From the NCBI GenBank assembly GCA_021802985.1, contig JAJZQW010000007.1, positions 1 to 53,858 of the forward strand: DNA of 53,858 bases. The letters run 5' to 3'. The stretch is from Acidobacteriota bacterium. Its GTDB lineage: Bacteria; Acidobacteriota; Holophagae; Holophagales; Holophagaceae. This document shows, one piece after another, positions 35,505-43,172 of this stretch. Positions within the stretch are counted from its first letter, which is position 1. Every line of letters starts with the position of its first letter. Below the pieces are notes generated by a model that worked only from the letters and a program-made list of their open reading frames with translations, made no database searches and was not told where the DNA came from. A program made the position numbers and the translations under genes.

Positions 35505-38071
35505 CAGACCTCCCTCCCCAGGATAAACAGGGTCCGGTCATCCCGGTTCTGTACGTCGAAGGCCGCCACGTCCTTGAAGACCGCTTCGCAGGCGGCCCGG
35601 GGGCTGCCGACGCCCCAGAGCCGGCGGAGCTGGGCGCAGAGGCGCGGGACACCGTACAGCTCGCCCTGCTTGTTCATGGCCTCGGAGAGGCCATCGCTGT
35701 AGAGCACCAGCCAGCCTTTTGGGGGGAGCACACCTTCGATCACCTCCCAGTCGCCGGGGCCGGCCGGCCGCAGGCCCAGGCCCCGCCCATGGGGGACCAG
35801 CTCGCGGGCGCAGTCTTCGGTGAGCCCATCCAGCAGGAGGGCGCCGGGATGGCCGGCGCGGGCCAGGCGGTAGCGCCCCTGCGCGTCCCACTCCAGCAGG
35901 ACGAGGGTGAGGAAGCCTCGTTGGCCCAGCAGCTGCCGGAGGGTATGGTCCAGGGATTCGAGGATGGCCTCCAGGGGTTGGTCCTCCCGCTGGGTGGTGT
36001 ACTCGAGCAGGGCCGTGGCCTGGGCCATGTAGAGGGCCGCGGCCAGGCCCTTCCCGCAGATGTCCCCCACGGCCGCCAGCCAGGTTCCGCTGGGCCGGCG
36101 CTTGACGAAGAGGAGGTCGCCCCCGGTCTCCAGGGCGGGCTCCAGGCGGAGGGCCACGTGGAACCCGGGGATGGCCGGCGGTTCTGAGGTGATCAGGCTC
36201 TCCTGGATCCGGCGGGCCGTCTCCAGCTCCTGGCTGAGCCGTTCCTGGGCCAGGGTGCGCTGGTGGAGGATGGCCGTTTCCAGGACCATGCCCGCGGCCA
36301 GGGCGACCTCCCGGAGGAGTTCACGGTCCTCGCGGCCGTAGTTCAGTTCCGCATACTTGCCCCCGAGCAGCACGGCCGCGTGGGGTTCATCGTTCGCCAT
36401 GAGCAGCAGCAGCAACTGGGCTTCCAGGGCATCCACATGGGCGCGCAGGTCCTCACCCTGTTCCCGGATCCAGTCGGCCTCCTCGCTGCCAAGCCCCAGC
36501 ACGAGTTCACGGTTCTCCCGGGCGAGGCGGAGGAGCCCAGGGGGAAGGCGCAGGGTCCGTGGGGGGAGGGACAGGCGTTGCTCGTTGCGGTCCAGGGTGG
36601 CTGCGGCGGGCAGGAGGATGCGGCGATCCTCCACAGGGAGGACCTTCAGGAGCTGGGGGCGGAAGGCCTCCCGGAGGGAACTCTCCACGGAATGGAGCAG
36701 GGCCTCTTCGCTGAAGCGCTTCCTGGGCTCCCGGAGCGCGCCCAGGGCCGTTTCCCGGGCGCTGGAGAGGTCCCGGCGGAACCGCTTGCGGATGTCCGTC
36801 AGCAGCCAACGCAGGCTCCAGCCCAGGGGCAGGGCCAGCAGGCCCACCAAGGCACCGGCCCAGCCAGGGGGGATGGTGGAGAGGCTGCGGGAGAAGGCCC
36901 AGGCCAGCCCCCCCAGGTAGAGGGCCAGGGTGAGGCCCAGGACCGCGAAGTAGGTCACCCAGCGGAGCAGCGCCTTGCGGACATCGAAGAGCCCGTGCCG
37001 GAAGATGGCGTAGGCGAAGCTCAAGGGCAGCAGCGGGAGCGGCACCATGAAGATCCAGCTCTGGCGGCCGAAGATCTGGCTGGCCCCGAACTTGGCCTGG
37101 AGCAGCACCATGGCCACCAGGTCCAGGCAGATGGCCGCGGCCACGATGAGGCTGGGGATCAGCGCCCGCCGCAGGCGGAGCTCCGCCCGTCGGGTGCCGG
37201 CCACGAAAAAGCCCAGCCCGAGGAGGCCCGAGGCGAGGTAGAGGGTCTGCGGAAGGCCATTGCGGAGGAATGTCAGGATCATGGCCAGGGTGGAGGGGGT
37301 GGGCTTCCGGTCCAGGCCCAGGGCCCGGGCCGCGCCATCCCCGAAGGCGCGGATCAGGGCCAGGGTGGTGAGGACCAGCGCCATCACCGCGAAGGTGGCG
37401 TACAGCACCCGAAGCAGGCGGCGGTTCTTCCGCAGCTCGAAGGGGTGAGGGAAGCGGAGGAAGAAGTGGACCCACAGGGGTGGCAGCAGGGCCTCCACGA
37501 GGCCCTTGGTCACGAAGATGGCTGCCACGCCGGCGTCGGGGACGTTGCCGGAAACGGTGGCGCCGGACAGCAGCAGGGCCGTACTGCCCAGGTAGAAGAA
37601 GTGGCGGGCGCTCTTGCGCTCCGCGGCCGAGACCACCACCAGGAGGGACACCGCCCAGGCGATGAGCCCGTTGAGCAGCAGGGCCAGCTGGAAGAGATCC
37701 AGGGGCTTCACCAGCCGCAGGGGCAACTGGAGCAGGCGGCCCTGACGCTTCACGGTGTAGATGAGGATCGTGCCTTCGCGCCGGGAGTTGATGTAGCTCT
37801 GCGCCAACCTGGTGCCAGTCTCCGTGGGGTCGTACCGGCGCCCCTGGATGGCTACCAGTTCGTCCCCCTCCAGCAGGCCCGCATCCTCGGCCACGCCATC
37901 CGGGAGGATCTCGCGGATGGCGATCTTCTTGTCCTCCACCACCCAGGAGCACTGGTCATCGGAGCGGGCGTAGACCCACTGATTCAGGCAGAAGGAGCCC
38001 AGGGAGAACGCCAGCGCCACGAGGCTGATCCAGAAGAGGCGCCAGCGGATGCGTTTGAGGGTGGGGCTCAT
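35504..38071 (-). CDS. PDZ-domain, multi-pass membrane SpoIIE-type protein phosphatase
   Basis: An 855-residue PP2C-type phosphatase. After a first membrane helix comes a periplasmic PDZ-like domain (about 45-115, LPDGVAEDAGLLEGDELVAI). A seven-to-eight-helix membrane block (about 125-400) and a GAF-like region (about 540-630) follow. The C-terminal SpoIIE domain (about 655-855) carries LETGGDLLFVKR and AAVGDICGKGLAAALYM with metal-binding Asp residues. It probably dephosphorylates a STAS-domain antagonist in a partner-switching path. No such partner is adjacent; one is encoded at 50.9 kb. Confidence 0.88.
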   Translation of the reverse strand: MSPTLKRIRWRLFWISLVALAFSLGSFCLNQWVYARSDDQCSWVVEDKKIAIREILPDGVAEDAGLLEGDELVAIQGRRYDPTETGTRLAQSYINSRREGTILIYTVKRQGRLLQLPLRLVKPLDLFQLALLLNGLIAWAVSLLVVVSAAERKSARHFFYLGSTALLLSGATVSGNVPDAGVAAIFVTKGLVEALLPPLWVHFFLRFPHPFELRKNRRLLRVLYATFAVMALVLTTLALIRAFGDGAARALGLDRKPTPSTLAMILTFLRNGLPQTLYLASGLLGLGFFVAGTRRAELRLRRALIPSLIVAAAICLDLVAMVLLQAKFGASQIFGRQSWIFMVPLPLLPLSFAYAIFRHGLFDVRKALLRWVTYFAVLGLTLALYLGGLAWAFSRSLSTIPPGWAGALVGLLALPLGWSLRWLLTDIRKRFRRDLSSARETALGALREPRKRFSEEALLHSVESSLREAFRPQLLKVLPVEDRRILLPAAATLDRNEQRLSLPPRTLRLPPGLLRLARENRELVLGLGSEEADWIREQGEDLRAHVDALEAQLLLLLMANDEPHAAVLLGGKYAELNYGREDRELLREVALAAGMVLETAILHQRTLAQERLSQELETARRIQESLITSEPPAIPGFHVALRLEPALETGGDLLFVKRRPSGTWLAAVGDICGKGLAAALYMAQATALLEYTTQREDQPLEAILESLDHTLRQLLGQRGFLTLVLLEWDAQGRYRLARAGHPGALLLDGLTEDCARELVPHGRGLGLRPAGPGDWEVIEGVLPPKGWLVLYSDGLSEAMNKQGELYGVPRLCAQLRRLWGVGSPRAACEAVFKDVAAFDVQNRDDRTLFILGREV

Positions 38072-38088
38072 GGAACCTTTTGTGGAAG

Positions 38089-38118
38089 ATTAAATGTGGA
38101 TCAAAAAATCAGTGTAAA
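38089..38118 (-). promoter_or_regulatory. Promoter of the SpoIIE operon
   Basis: On the minus strand TTTACA (38113-38118) and TTTAAT (38089-38094) are separated by 18 bases. They lie close upstream of the phosphatase start, with a short leader containing AAAAGG before the ATG. Confidence 0.55.
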
Positions 38119-38521
38119 CCCTAGTAGTTCAGCTAGTTACTTGGTATCGACATCATGCGTGGAAGATCTCGGTAAACGCGGTATTTGCAGGGGATCCGCA
38201 ATTGACGCGGGTTTGAAAATTGTCGACAGGTGTCCTGAATCTGTCCTCAGATTTGGAGCAGTTCATTGTGATCTTGACTTGTCAGCGCTGCATCCTCTTT
38301 TGGATTCCCCTTTTGGCATCCAGATCGACCATCGATGGGTGCTAGAGGTTTTGATGGGAGGTTGACATATAATGACAAACGACACGCTAAACCTCGGCAT
38401 GTAAACGATGGTCCGACAAAAAATGTTGGAATATTTGATTACAGGGCGTATCTTTCTCTTTGTCCTCCGACTGCTCTCCAAGCTATGGTTGGCCTTCGGG
38501 TTCGGATGTTTACATCGACAA

Positions 38522-38592
38522 TGGAGCGGGTGAGGGGAATTGAACCCCCGGTGTCATGGATGGAAAGCCCGGCACCGTACCAAACCACCCGC
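38522..38592 (-). tRNA. Degenerate tRNA-Gly(UCC)-like gene
   Basis: A perfect seven-pair acceptor stem (GCGGGTG at 38586-38592 with CACCCGC at 38526-38532), a U at the discriminator and an encoded CCA (38522-38524) match bacterial tRNA-Gly(UCC). The T-arm (GGGGG TTCAATT CCCCT) is good, with one G-U pair, and the central loop contains TTTCCAT, which places UCC in the anticodon position after a U. But the D-arm is about six bases short and has no stem, and the normal anticodon stem fails: CGGTG and CACCG can pair instead across a 19-base loop. The total is 71 bases with CCA. Outside the gene, TCGACAA and TTGTCGA extend the acceptor helix. It is either a decayed tRNA or an unusual one. Confidence 0.5.
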
Positions 38593-38606
38593 ATCGTTGT
38601 CGACCA

Positions 38607-38651
38607 CCCCTGATGGATCCTGCTTCTCTAGGGCCGGAGATCCATCAGGGG
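38607..38651. terminator. 13-bp inverted repeat between the HARE-type gene and the tRNA-like gene
   Basis: CCCCTGATGGATC (38607-38619) and GATCCATCAGGGG (38639-38651) pair perfectly around a 19-base loop. TTCCCTTTTATT follows on the plus strand, so it looks like a terminator for plus-strand transcripts; on the minus strand it lies just after the HARE-type gene stop, without a T-run. Confidence 0.6.
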
Positions 38652-38658
38652 TTCCCTT

Positions 38659-39192
38659 TTATTCCTGAGTCACCTCCTGGGTTGGTTCCACCTGGGACTT
38701 CAAACTCCAAGTGTTCCTGCCATTGTTGTAGAAGACATCCTTCTTCAACCCGAGGGTAGTGGACACGTTCCGGATGTCCTTCTGGTCATCGCCGGAGCCC
38801 TGCCAGCCCTTCTCGCGTAGGCGCTTTAAGATCTCGGTAGCGTGCAACGGGTGGTCGGCAGCGAGGATCTCCTCTGCCAATCCTGAAATCGTGAGCGGCT
38901 TGGGTAGCTCAAACCCGGTGAGCAGGGTTCCGCCTCTGATTGGTGACTTCAGTAGCAGAGCTGCCGTCTGCCCCATAGTTGTCATGTGCTGGGCAGGAGA
39001 CCTGAGAACTATGTGCTGTGCACTCACCTCCTGCTCAACAGCAGGGAAGTCGTCTGGAAAGTGGCGACGGAGGTTGTCGATCGTGTTGTTCAACTCCATG
39101 AATTCCGAGATGATACGATTATATTCGTCCACAACGGCCTTCAGCTCTGCATGACGGGCGAGCAGCTTCTCGACGAACGCATCCTGGGCCAT
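38659..39192 (-). CDS. Stand-alone HARE-HTH-like winged-helix protein with coiled coil
   Basis: A 177-residue protein. Residues 1-45 form a probable coiled coil (FVEKLLARHAELKAVVDEYN). Residues 99-165 resemble the HARE-HTH fold (LAEEILAADHPLHATEILKRL, then a KDIRNVSTTLG helix and FYNNGRNTWSL wing). HARE-HTH domains are known from chromatin proteins, RNA-polymerase delta subunits and bacterial restriction-type proteins, where modified-DNA recognition has been proposed. GGAGGA and a promoter fix the ATG at 39192; an in-frame ATG 24 codons upstream lies before that promoter. No partner enzyme is adjacent. Codon use is less GC-biased than in its neighbours. Confidence 0.75.
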   Translation of the reverse strand: MAQDAFVEKLLARHAELKAVVDEYNRIISEFMELNNTIDNLRRHFPDDFPAVEQEVSAQHIVLRSPAQHMTTMGQTAALLLKSPIRGGTLLTGFELPKPLTISGLAEEILAADHPLHATEILKRLREKGWQGSGDDQKDIRNVSTTLGLKKDVFYNNGRNTWSLKSQVEPTQEVTQE

Positions 39193-39211
39193 AGGGTTCC
39201 TCCTGACTACA

Positions 39212-39239
39212 AGGATAGCAACAAGACACATGGCGTCAA
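39212..39239 (-). promoter_or_regulatory. Promoter of the HARE-type gene
   Basis: On the minus strand TTGACG (39234-39239) and TATCCT (39212-39217) are separated by 16 bases. Transcription would start near 39205, leaving a leader of about 13 bases with AGGAGGA ahead of the ATG at 39192. Confidence 0.65.
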
Positions 39240-39404
39240 GTGGCATTTCTATTTGTTTTGGCATTATTGGTTTGAAGCGTCATTGTATTGCCTTTGTCTT
39301 ATGTAGTATCGGTCGGCAAACGAAAAACGCTAGGATAGGTTGTCAAAAATCTTCGCATTTACACTCATATTTCGATCCGGGATACCCCGCGTAGAATTTT
39401 GGAC

Positions 39405-39449
39405 AAAAAAAAAGAGCGCTGCTGCCTTTGTGGCTGCAATGCTCTTTTA
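39405..39449. terminator. Bidirectional rho-independent terminator
   Basis: AAAGAGC (39411-39417) and GCTCTTT (39441-39447) close a hairpin whose inner part, GCTGCC with GGCTGC, pairs with one mismatch. A run of A before and TTTT at the end supply U-tracts, stronger on the minus strand. It has no gene ending close to it on either strand, so it may end read-through or an unseen RNA. Confidence 0.7.
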
Positions 39450-39551
39450 TGCGAAAGTGTCCTTGGTGTCCTAGGGTATTTTTTACAACTTGTATCTAGC
39501 TGGATGTAAATGCGTTAGAAATGTGTGGGTTATATGTGGAAGAATGCCCGC

Positions 39552-40280
39552 ATGGACCGGATGACGAGGAACGAAAGGCCCTGCTGGGTGCTGGTGGGGG
39601 GCCGCCGCCGGCTGGGACGGGCTCTGGCGGAGGATCTGGCCCGGGACCACGATCTGGTGTTGACGAGTTCCCGCCCCTGGGAGGGTGAGGACTGGACGAT
39701 GGATCTGGCGAAGAAGACGCGAATCCGGACCCTTCACTGGGATGCGGAGCGACCGGAGGTGGCGTCCCGCATGATGGCAGATCTGGCGGCCCTGGACACG
39801 GCCGGGGCGGTGATTTCCGGCGCGGTGATCGTGGCGGGGACCTTCCCGGAAGCGCACTTTGGGACCTGGACTCCCGAGGTCCTGGAGGCCACCTGGCGGG
39901 TCAACCTCGCCTTTCCGCTCCTCTGTGCCCAGGCCCTGGCGCCGAGGCTGGCGGAGGGCGCCTGCCTCCAACTCCTCCTGGACACGTCGATTCATCAGCC
40001 CTGGCTGAAGCGGCTGCCCTATAGCGCCGCCAAGGGCGGCCTGGCCTCCGTGGTGCCGGGCTTGGCCCAGCTTCTGGCACCCCGGGTGCGGGTGGTGGGT
40101 CACGCCCTGGGGGCGGTCCTCCCCGCGGAGGGCAGTGACGAGGCCCTCCTGACGGAGCGCACCCTCCTCAAGCGCCTGGGCGATCCCGCGGACCTCTGCC
40201 GCGCCGTGCGCTACGTCGCGGACAGCCCCTTCCTGACCGGTGAGATCCTTACCCTCGATGGTGGACGGCGCTGGATCTGA
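39552..40280 (+). CDS. Short-chain dehydrogenase/reductase (pteridine-reductase-like)
   Basis: A Rossmann-fold oxidoreductase of about 242 residues. The nucleotide-binding motif is WVLVGGRRRLGRALAEDLA, with the Arg-rich loop typical of NADPH users such as FolM/pteridine reductases. The catalytic YSAAK (YxxxK) is preceded by DTSIHQPW. The C-terminal LTGEILTLDGGRRW is the standard SDR ending. The start is unclear: GTG 39525, ATG 39534, 39552 and 39561 are all in frame; I used 39552 because GGAAG lies about ten bases ahead. Substrate unknown. Confidence 0.85.
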   Translation: MDRMTRNERPCWVLVGGRRRLGRALAEDLARDHDLVLTSSRPWEGEDWTMDLAKKTRIRTLHWDAERPEVASRMMADLAALDTAGAVISGAVIVAGTFPEAHFGTWTPEVLEATWRVNLAFPLLCAQALAPRLAEGACLQLLLDTSIHQPWLKRLPYSAAKGGLASVVPGLAQLLAPRVRVVGHALGAVLPAEGSDEALLTERTLLKRLGDPADLCRAVRYVADSPFLTGEILTLDGGRRWI

Positions 40281-40321
40281 GGGCGCTACTCCGTTTCCAT
40301 GGAAGGCCGGAACGCAGCGGC

Positions 40322-40927
40322 TCAGCGTGGCGGATCCCGGGGGTGCAGCCAGCGGGAGGCCAGGCGGGCGAAGGCGCGCTCGCGGGTACGGATCTCCCGG
40401 AATCCCCGACAGGTGCCGGCGGCCGTGAACTCTGGGCAGGTGGTGCAGGGGGTCCGGTCGGGCCCCCGACGCCGGTAGGCCAGGAAGGCCGCCCCTGCGA
40501 CGACGCCGGCACAGGTCGCGCAGAGCCACGGTCCCAGGCCTCCGGCTCGGGCCGCCTGGACGACGAGGAAGGGAAGCAGACCCATGGGAAGGGCCCGGGT
40601 GAGCAGCTTGGGAAGACGGCGTCGTCCCAACGCTGGGAGGGTCGTCAGGGTTCCCAGGATGGCCAGCAGGAGCAGATCGCGGGATGGCAGGGCGGGGAGC
40701 GCCAGGCCGCACAGCAGGCCCGCGAGGCCGCCGAGGGCGGCGAGGGTGCAGCCGCGGCAGAGCCGGAGGCGACGGCCCAGGCGGAAGACTTCGGTCTCAT
40801 ATTCCCGGCAGAGGGGATGGTGGGCCCAGCGGTGGAAGGCATGGGCCCGGAAGGCCAGGCGGTCCAGGCGGCGCGCCACACCCCGCCCGATCCGGGGGCG
40901 GACCGGGGCCGGAGGGTCCGGAAGCAT
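40322..40927 (-). CDS. Cysteine-rich membrane protein, unknown function
   Basis: A 201-residue protein. The N-terminal part is basic with FHRWAHHPLCREYETE and LRLCRGCTLAALGG, giving a possible His/Cys metal site. Three to four hydrophobic helices follow (LAGLLCGLALPALP, DLLLLAILGTLTTLPAL, and CATCAGVVAGAAFLAY). The cytoplasmic tail has CTTCPEF and another Cys. The ATG at 40927 is seven bases after the YbjQ-type gene, so they are probably cotranscribed. It somewhat resembles DUF2085-like proteins, but I cannot confirm this. Confidence 0.65.
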   Translation of the reverse strand: MLPDPPAPVRPRIGRGVARRLDRLAFRAHAFHRWAHHPLCREYETEVFRLGRRLRLCRGCTLAALGGLAGLLCGLALPALPSRDLLLLAILGTLTTLPALGRRRLPKLLTRALPMGLLPFLVVQAARAGGLGPWLCATCAGVVAGAAFLAYRRRGPDRTPCTTCPEFTAAGTCRGFREIRTRERAFARLASRWLHPRDPPR

Positions 40928-40934
40928 GGGGGGG

Positions 40935-41294
40935 TCAGGCCGTCTGGATCGCGCGGAGGCGGACCGCGGTGCCGTAGGCGATGATCTCGTTGGTGTTCTG
41001 CATGAGCTCGCCGCTGTCGAAACGCATGGCGAGGACACCATTGGCGCCCATGGCGAGGGCGTGCTGCTCCAGGCGGTCCATGGCCTCGTTGCGGGAGTCG
41101 CTGGCCAGCTCCGTGAGCATGGTGATCTCGCCCCCGAAGAGTTGCTGGCAGCCGGCGCAGGTGGTGCCTACCACGCTGCGGCTGCGCACGGTCACGCCCC
41201 AACAGGGACCGAGGATGGCCTCGATCGCCATGCCCGGGGGTGGGTCGAAGGTCGTCAGGATGGGAATGTTGTGGTGGCGCGCGTTCTGGGACAT
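40935..41294 (-). CDS. YbjQ/UPF0145-family protein
   Basis: A 119-residue protein of the YbjQ (heavy-metal-binding-like) family, which forms ring-shaped oligomers of unknown function. Typical strings are GVTVRSRSVVGTT, a central RNEAMDRLEQHALAMGANGVLAMRFD and EIIAYGTAVRL. Two cysteines (TTCAGCQQLFGG) occupy the loop where many members have other residues. It lies seven bases after the acyl-CoA ligase gene and before the Cys-rich membrane protein, both on the same strand. Confidence 0.88.
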   Translation of the reverse strand: MSQNARHHNIPILTTFDPPPGMAIEAILGPCWGVTVRSRSVVGTTCAGCQQLFGGEITMLTELASDSRNEAMDRLEQHALAMGANGVLAMRFDSGELMQNTNEIIAYGTAVRLRAIQTA

Positions 41295-41301
41295 GGGCTC
41301 C

Positions 41302-43155
41302 TCAATGGGCTTCGCTATCGCCCTTGTGTTCGGTGTAGAGGCTCTCGATGAGGCCGCCGTACATCAAGTTCACCACCCGCCGCTTCACCTTCAGGGAGGG
41401 GGTGAGCTGGCCGCCTTCCAGTGTCATCTCATGATCCAGGATGGCAATCTTCCGGATGCGCTCGTAGTTCGAGAGATCGGCGTTGATCCGTTCGATGCGG
41501 CTCATGAGCTTGGCCATCACGAGGGGATCCTGCACGAGATCGGCGTGGGTCCGGAAGCTGAGTTTCTTGTAGCCGGCCCAGCGCACCAGGGCGTCGAAGT
41601 TCGGCACGACCAGGGCGGTGATGTAGTTGCGGTTGTCCCCGATGAGCACGGCCTGGGAGATGTACTTGTCCTCCTTCAGGTGGTTCTCAATGGGCTGGGG
41701 GGCGATCTTCTTCCCGCCACTGGTGACGATGAGCTCCTTCTTCCGGTCCGTGATGTAGAGGCGACCCCGGTCGTCCAGGTGGCCGATGTCGCCCGTGTGG
41801 AAGTAGCCCTCGGCATCGATGGCGTCGTGGGTGGCCGCCTCGTTCTTCCAGTAGCCATCCATGACATTGGGACCCTGGCAGAGGATCTCGCCGTCCTCGG
41901 CGACCTTGAGGAAGGGCTGTCCCTTCCAGGTCTTGTAGAGGGGGCGTCCCACGCAGCCGGGGGCTACCTCGCCGGGGCGGTTCACGGTGATGACGGGGCT
42001 GGTCTCGGTGAGTCCGTAGCCCTCGAGGATGGGCACCCCCACAGCCCAGAAGAATTCCATGACCTTGGCCCCCAGGGGAGCGCCCCCGCTGATGGACAGG
42101 CGGATCTCGCCCCCCGTGCGTTCCAGGATTTTCTTGAAGACCAGGGCCTGGGCGAGACGGTATTTGAAGCCCGTCCAGCCGCGGGGTTTGCGCCCTGCCC
42201 AGAGATCAGGGAGCGCCCCCCGGCCTGCCTTCACTGCCCAGCTGAAGATCAGGCGCTTGGGCAGGCTGCTGGTGGCGAGGGTCTCGTAGATCCGGGCGAG
42301 GATCTTCTCGAAGATGCGGGGCACCGAGACCAGCAGGGTCGGCCGCACTTCCAGCAGGTTCTGGGCGACCGTATTCACGCTCTCCGCGTAGTAGATGGAG
42401 GCCCCGATGTGGAAGGTGAGGTACTGGCCCGCCATGCGCTCCAGCACATGAGTGAGGGGCAGGAAACTGAGGCAGCGCTCGCCGGGCTTCATGGGGACGG
42501 CCTCGATGGCACCCACCACGTTGGACACGAGGTTGCCGTGGGTGAGCATGGCGCCCTTGGGATCGGCGGTGGTTCCGGAGGTGTAGATGAGGGTCAACAG
42601 GTCGCCGGGCTTGCGCTCCATGCCCCAGGTGCGGACTTCGGGACGGCGGTCCTCCATGGCCCGACCTTCTTCCACGAGATCGGACCAGCGATGGGCGGGA
42701 TGGCGGCGGTCGGTCGGCGGATCGCCGTCCATCACCACGGTGGCTTCGAGGTCGGAGAGTTCATCGCAGTGCTGGCGGACCTTGGCGAACTGCTCCAGGT
42801 CGGAGCAGATCACCCATCGGGCGCCGCTGTCCTTTAGGATGAAGGCAGCCTGGACCGCATTCAACGTGGCGTACACCGTGACCAGAGGCAGACCGAGGAT
42901 GGCGCAGGCAAAATCCGTAATGGCCCATTCATGGCGGTTCTCGCTCATGATGGCCACCCGGTCTCCGAAATTGAGACCATGGGCCTTCAGGGCCAGGGCC
43001 AGCCGTTCCACCTGGGCCTGGACTTCGGCATGGGACATGGGCGCGTACGTGCCGTCTACCTTGTAGGCCAGGGCATCCGGAAGCTGGAATTCCAGGGCCC
43101 GATAGAAAAGCTGAGGGATGGTCTCGACGGGCTGGGCCACAATGACTCCGGACAT
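41302..43155 (-). CDS. Long-chain fatty-acid--CoA ligase (AMP-forming)
   Basis: A 617-residue adenylate-forming enzyme that activates fatty acids as acyl-AMP and then acyl-CoA. The P-loop is LIYTSGTTADPKGAML, followed by the ESGLTE-type motif EGYGLTETSP. The hinge region is GYFHTGDIGHLDDRGRLYI and the catalytic Lys lies in the final domain (LTPSLKVKRRVV). The sequence is most like FadD15-type long-chain ligases. It is divergent from xerC with 17 bases between starts. YbjQ and a membrane protein follow on the same strand. Confidence 0.93.
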   Translation of the reverse strand: MSGVIVAQPVETIPQLFYRALEFQLPDALAYKVDGTYAPMSHAEVQAQVERLALALKAHGLNFGDRVAIMSENRHEWAITDFACAILGLPLVTVYATLNAVQAAFILKDSGARWVICSDLEQFAKVRQHCDELSDLEATVVMDGDPPTDRRHPAHRWSDLVEEGRAMEDRRPEVRTWGMERKPGDLLTLIYTSGTTADPKGAMLTHGNLVSNVVGAIEAVPMKPGERCLSFLPLTHVLERMAGQYLTFHIGASIYYAESVNTVAQNLLEVRPTLLVSVPRIFEKILARIYETLATSSLPKRLIFSWAVKAGRGALPDLWAGRKPRGWTGFKYRLAQALVFKKILERTGGEIRLSISGGAPLGAKVMEFFWAVGVPILEGYGLTETSPVITVNRPGEVAPGCVGRPLYKTWKGQPFLKVAEDGEILCQGPNVMDGYWKNEAATHDAIDAEGYFHTGDIGHLDDRGRLYITDRKKELIVTSGGKKIAPQPIENHLKEDKYISQAVLIGDNRNYITALVVPNFDALVRWAGYKKLSFRTHADLVQDPLVMAKLMSRIERINADLSNYERIRKIAILDHEMTLEGGQLTPSLKVKRRVVNLMYGGLIESLYTEHKGDSEAH

Positions 43156-43172
43156 TCGGGGGATGTGGACGA

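Larger units (their letters stand above)
38072..39551. other. AT-rich island between the SpoIIE operon and the SDR gene
   Basis: Base composition changes abruptly at the SpoIIE start codon and returns to GC-rich at the SDR gene. The segment holds the SpoIIE promoter, about 400 bases without any supportable gene (38119-38514), a tRNA-Gly-like sequence, a hairpin, one HARE-type protein gene with its promoter, and a terminator at 39405-39449. From 39240 to 39400 nothing was recognised. The composition suggests acquired DNA, but no integrase or direct flanking repeats were found. Confidence 0.7.

Noticed and set aside
36263..38365. 700-codon plus-strand frame antisense to the PDZ-SpoIIE gene
   Set aside because: The translation is low-complexity (Gln, Glu, Gly-rich) and shows no domain, while the minus strand encodes a complete phosphatase.
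38263..38481. 72-codon minus-strand frame in the AT-rich island starting with TTG
   Set aside because: No ribosome site and no protein-like pattern.
38522..38870. tmRNA (ssrA) with the tRNA-like end at 38522
   Set aside because: The 3' end and missing D-stem resemble tmRNA, but the matching 5' acceptor strand is only 71 bases away, there is no tag-peptide frame, and the third acceptor pair is G-C instead of the G-U needed for alanine.
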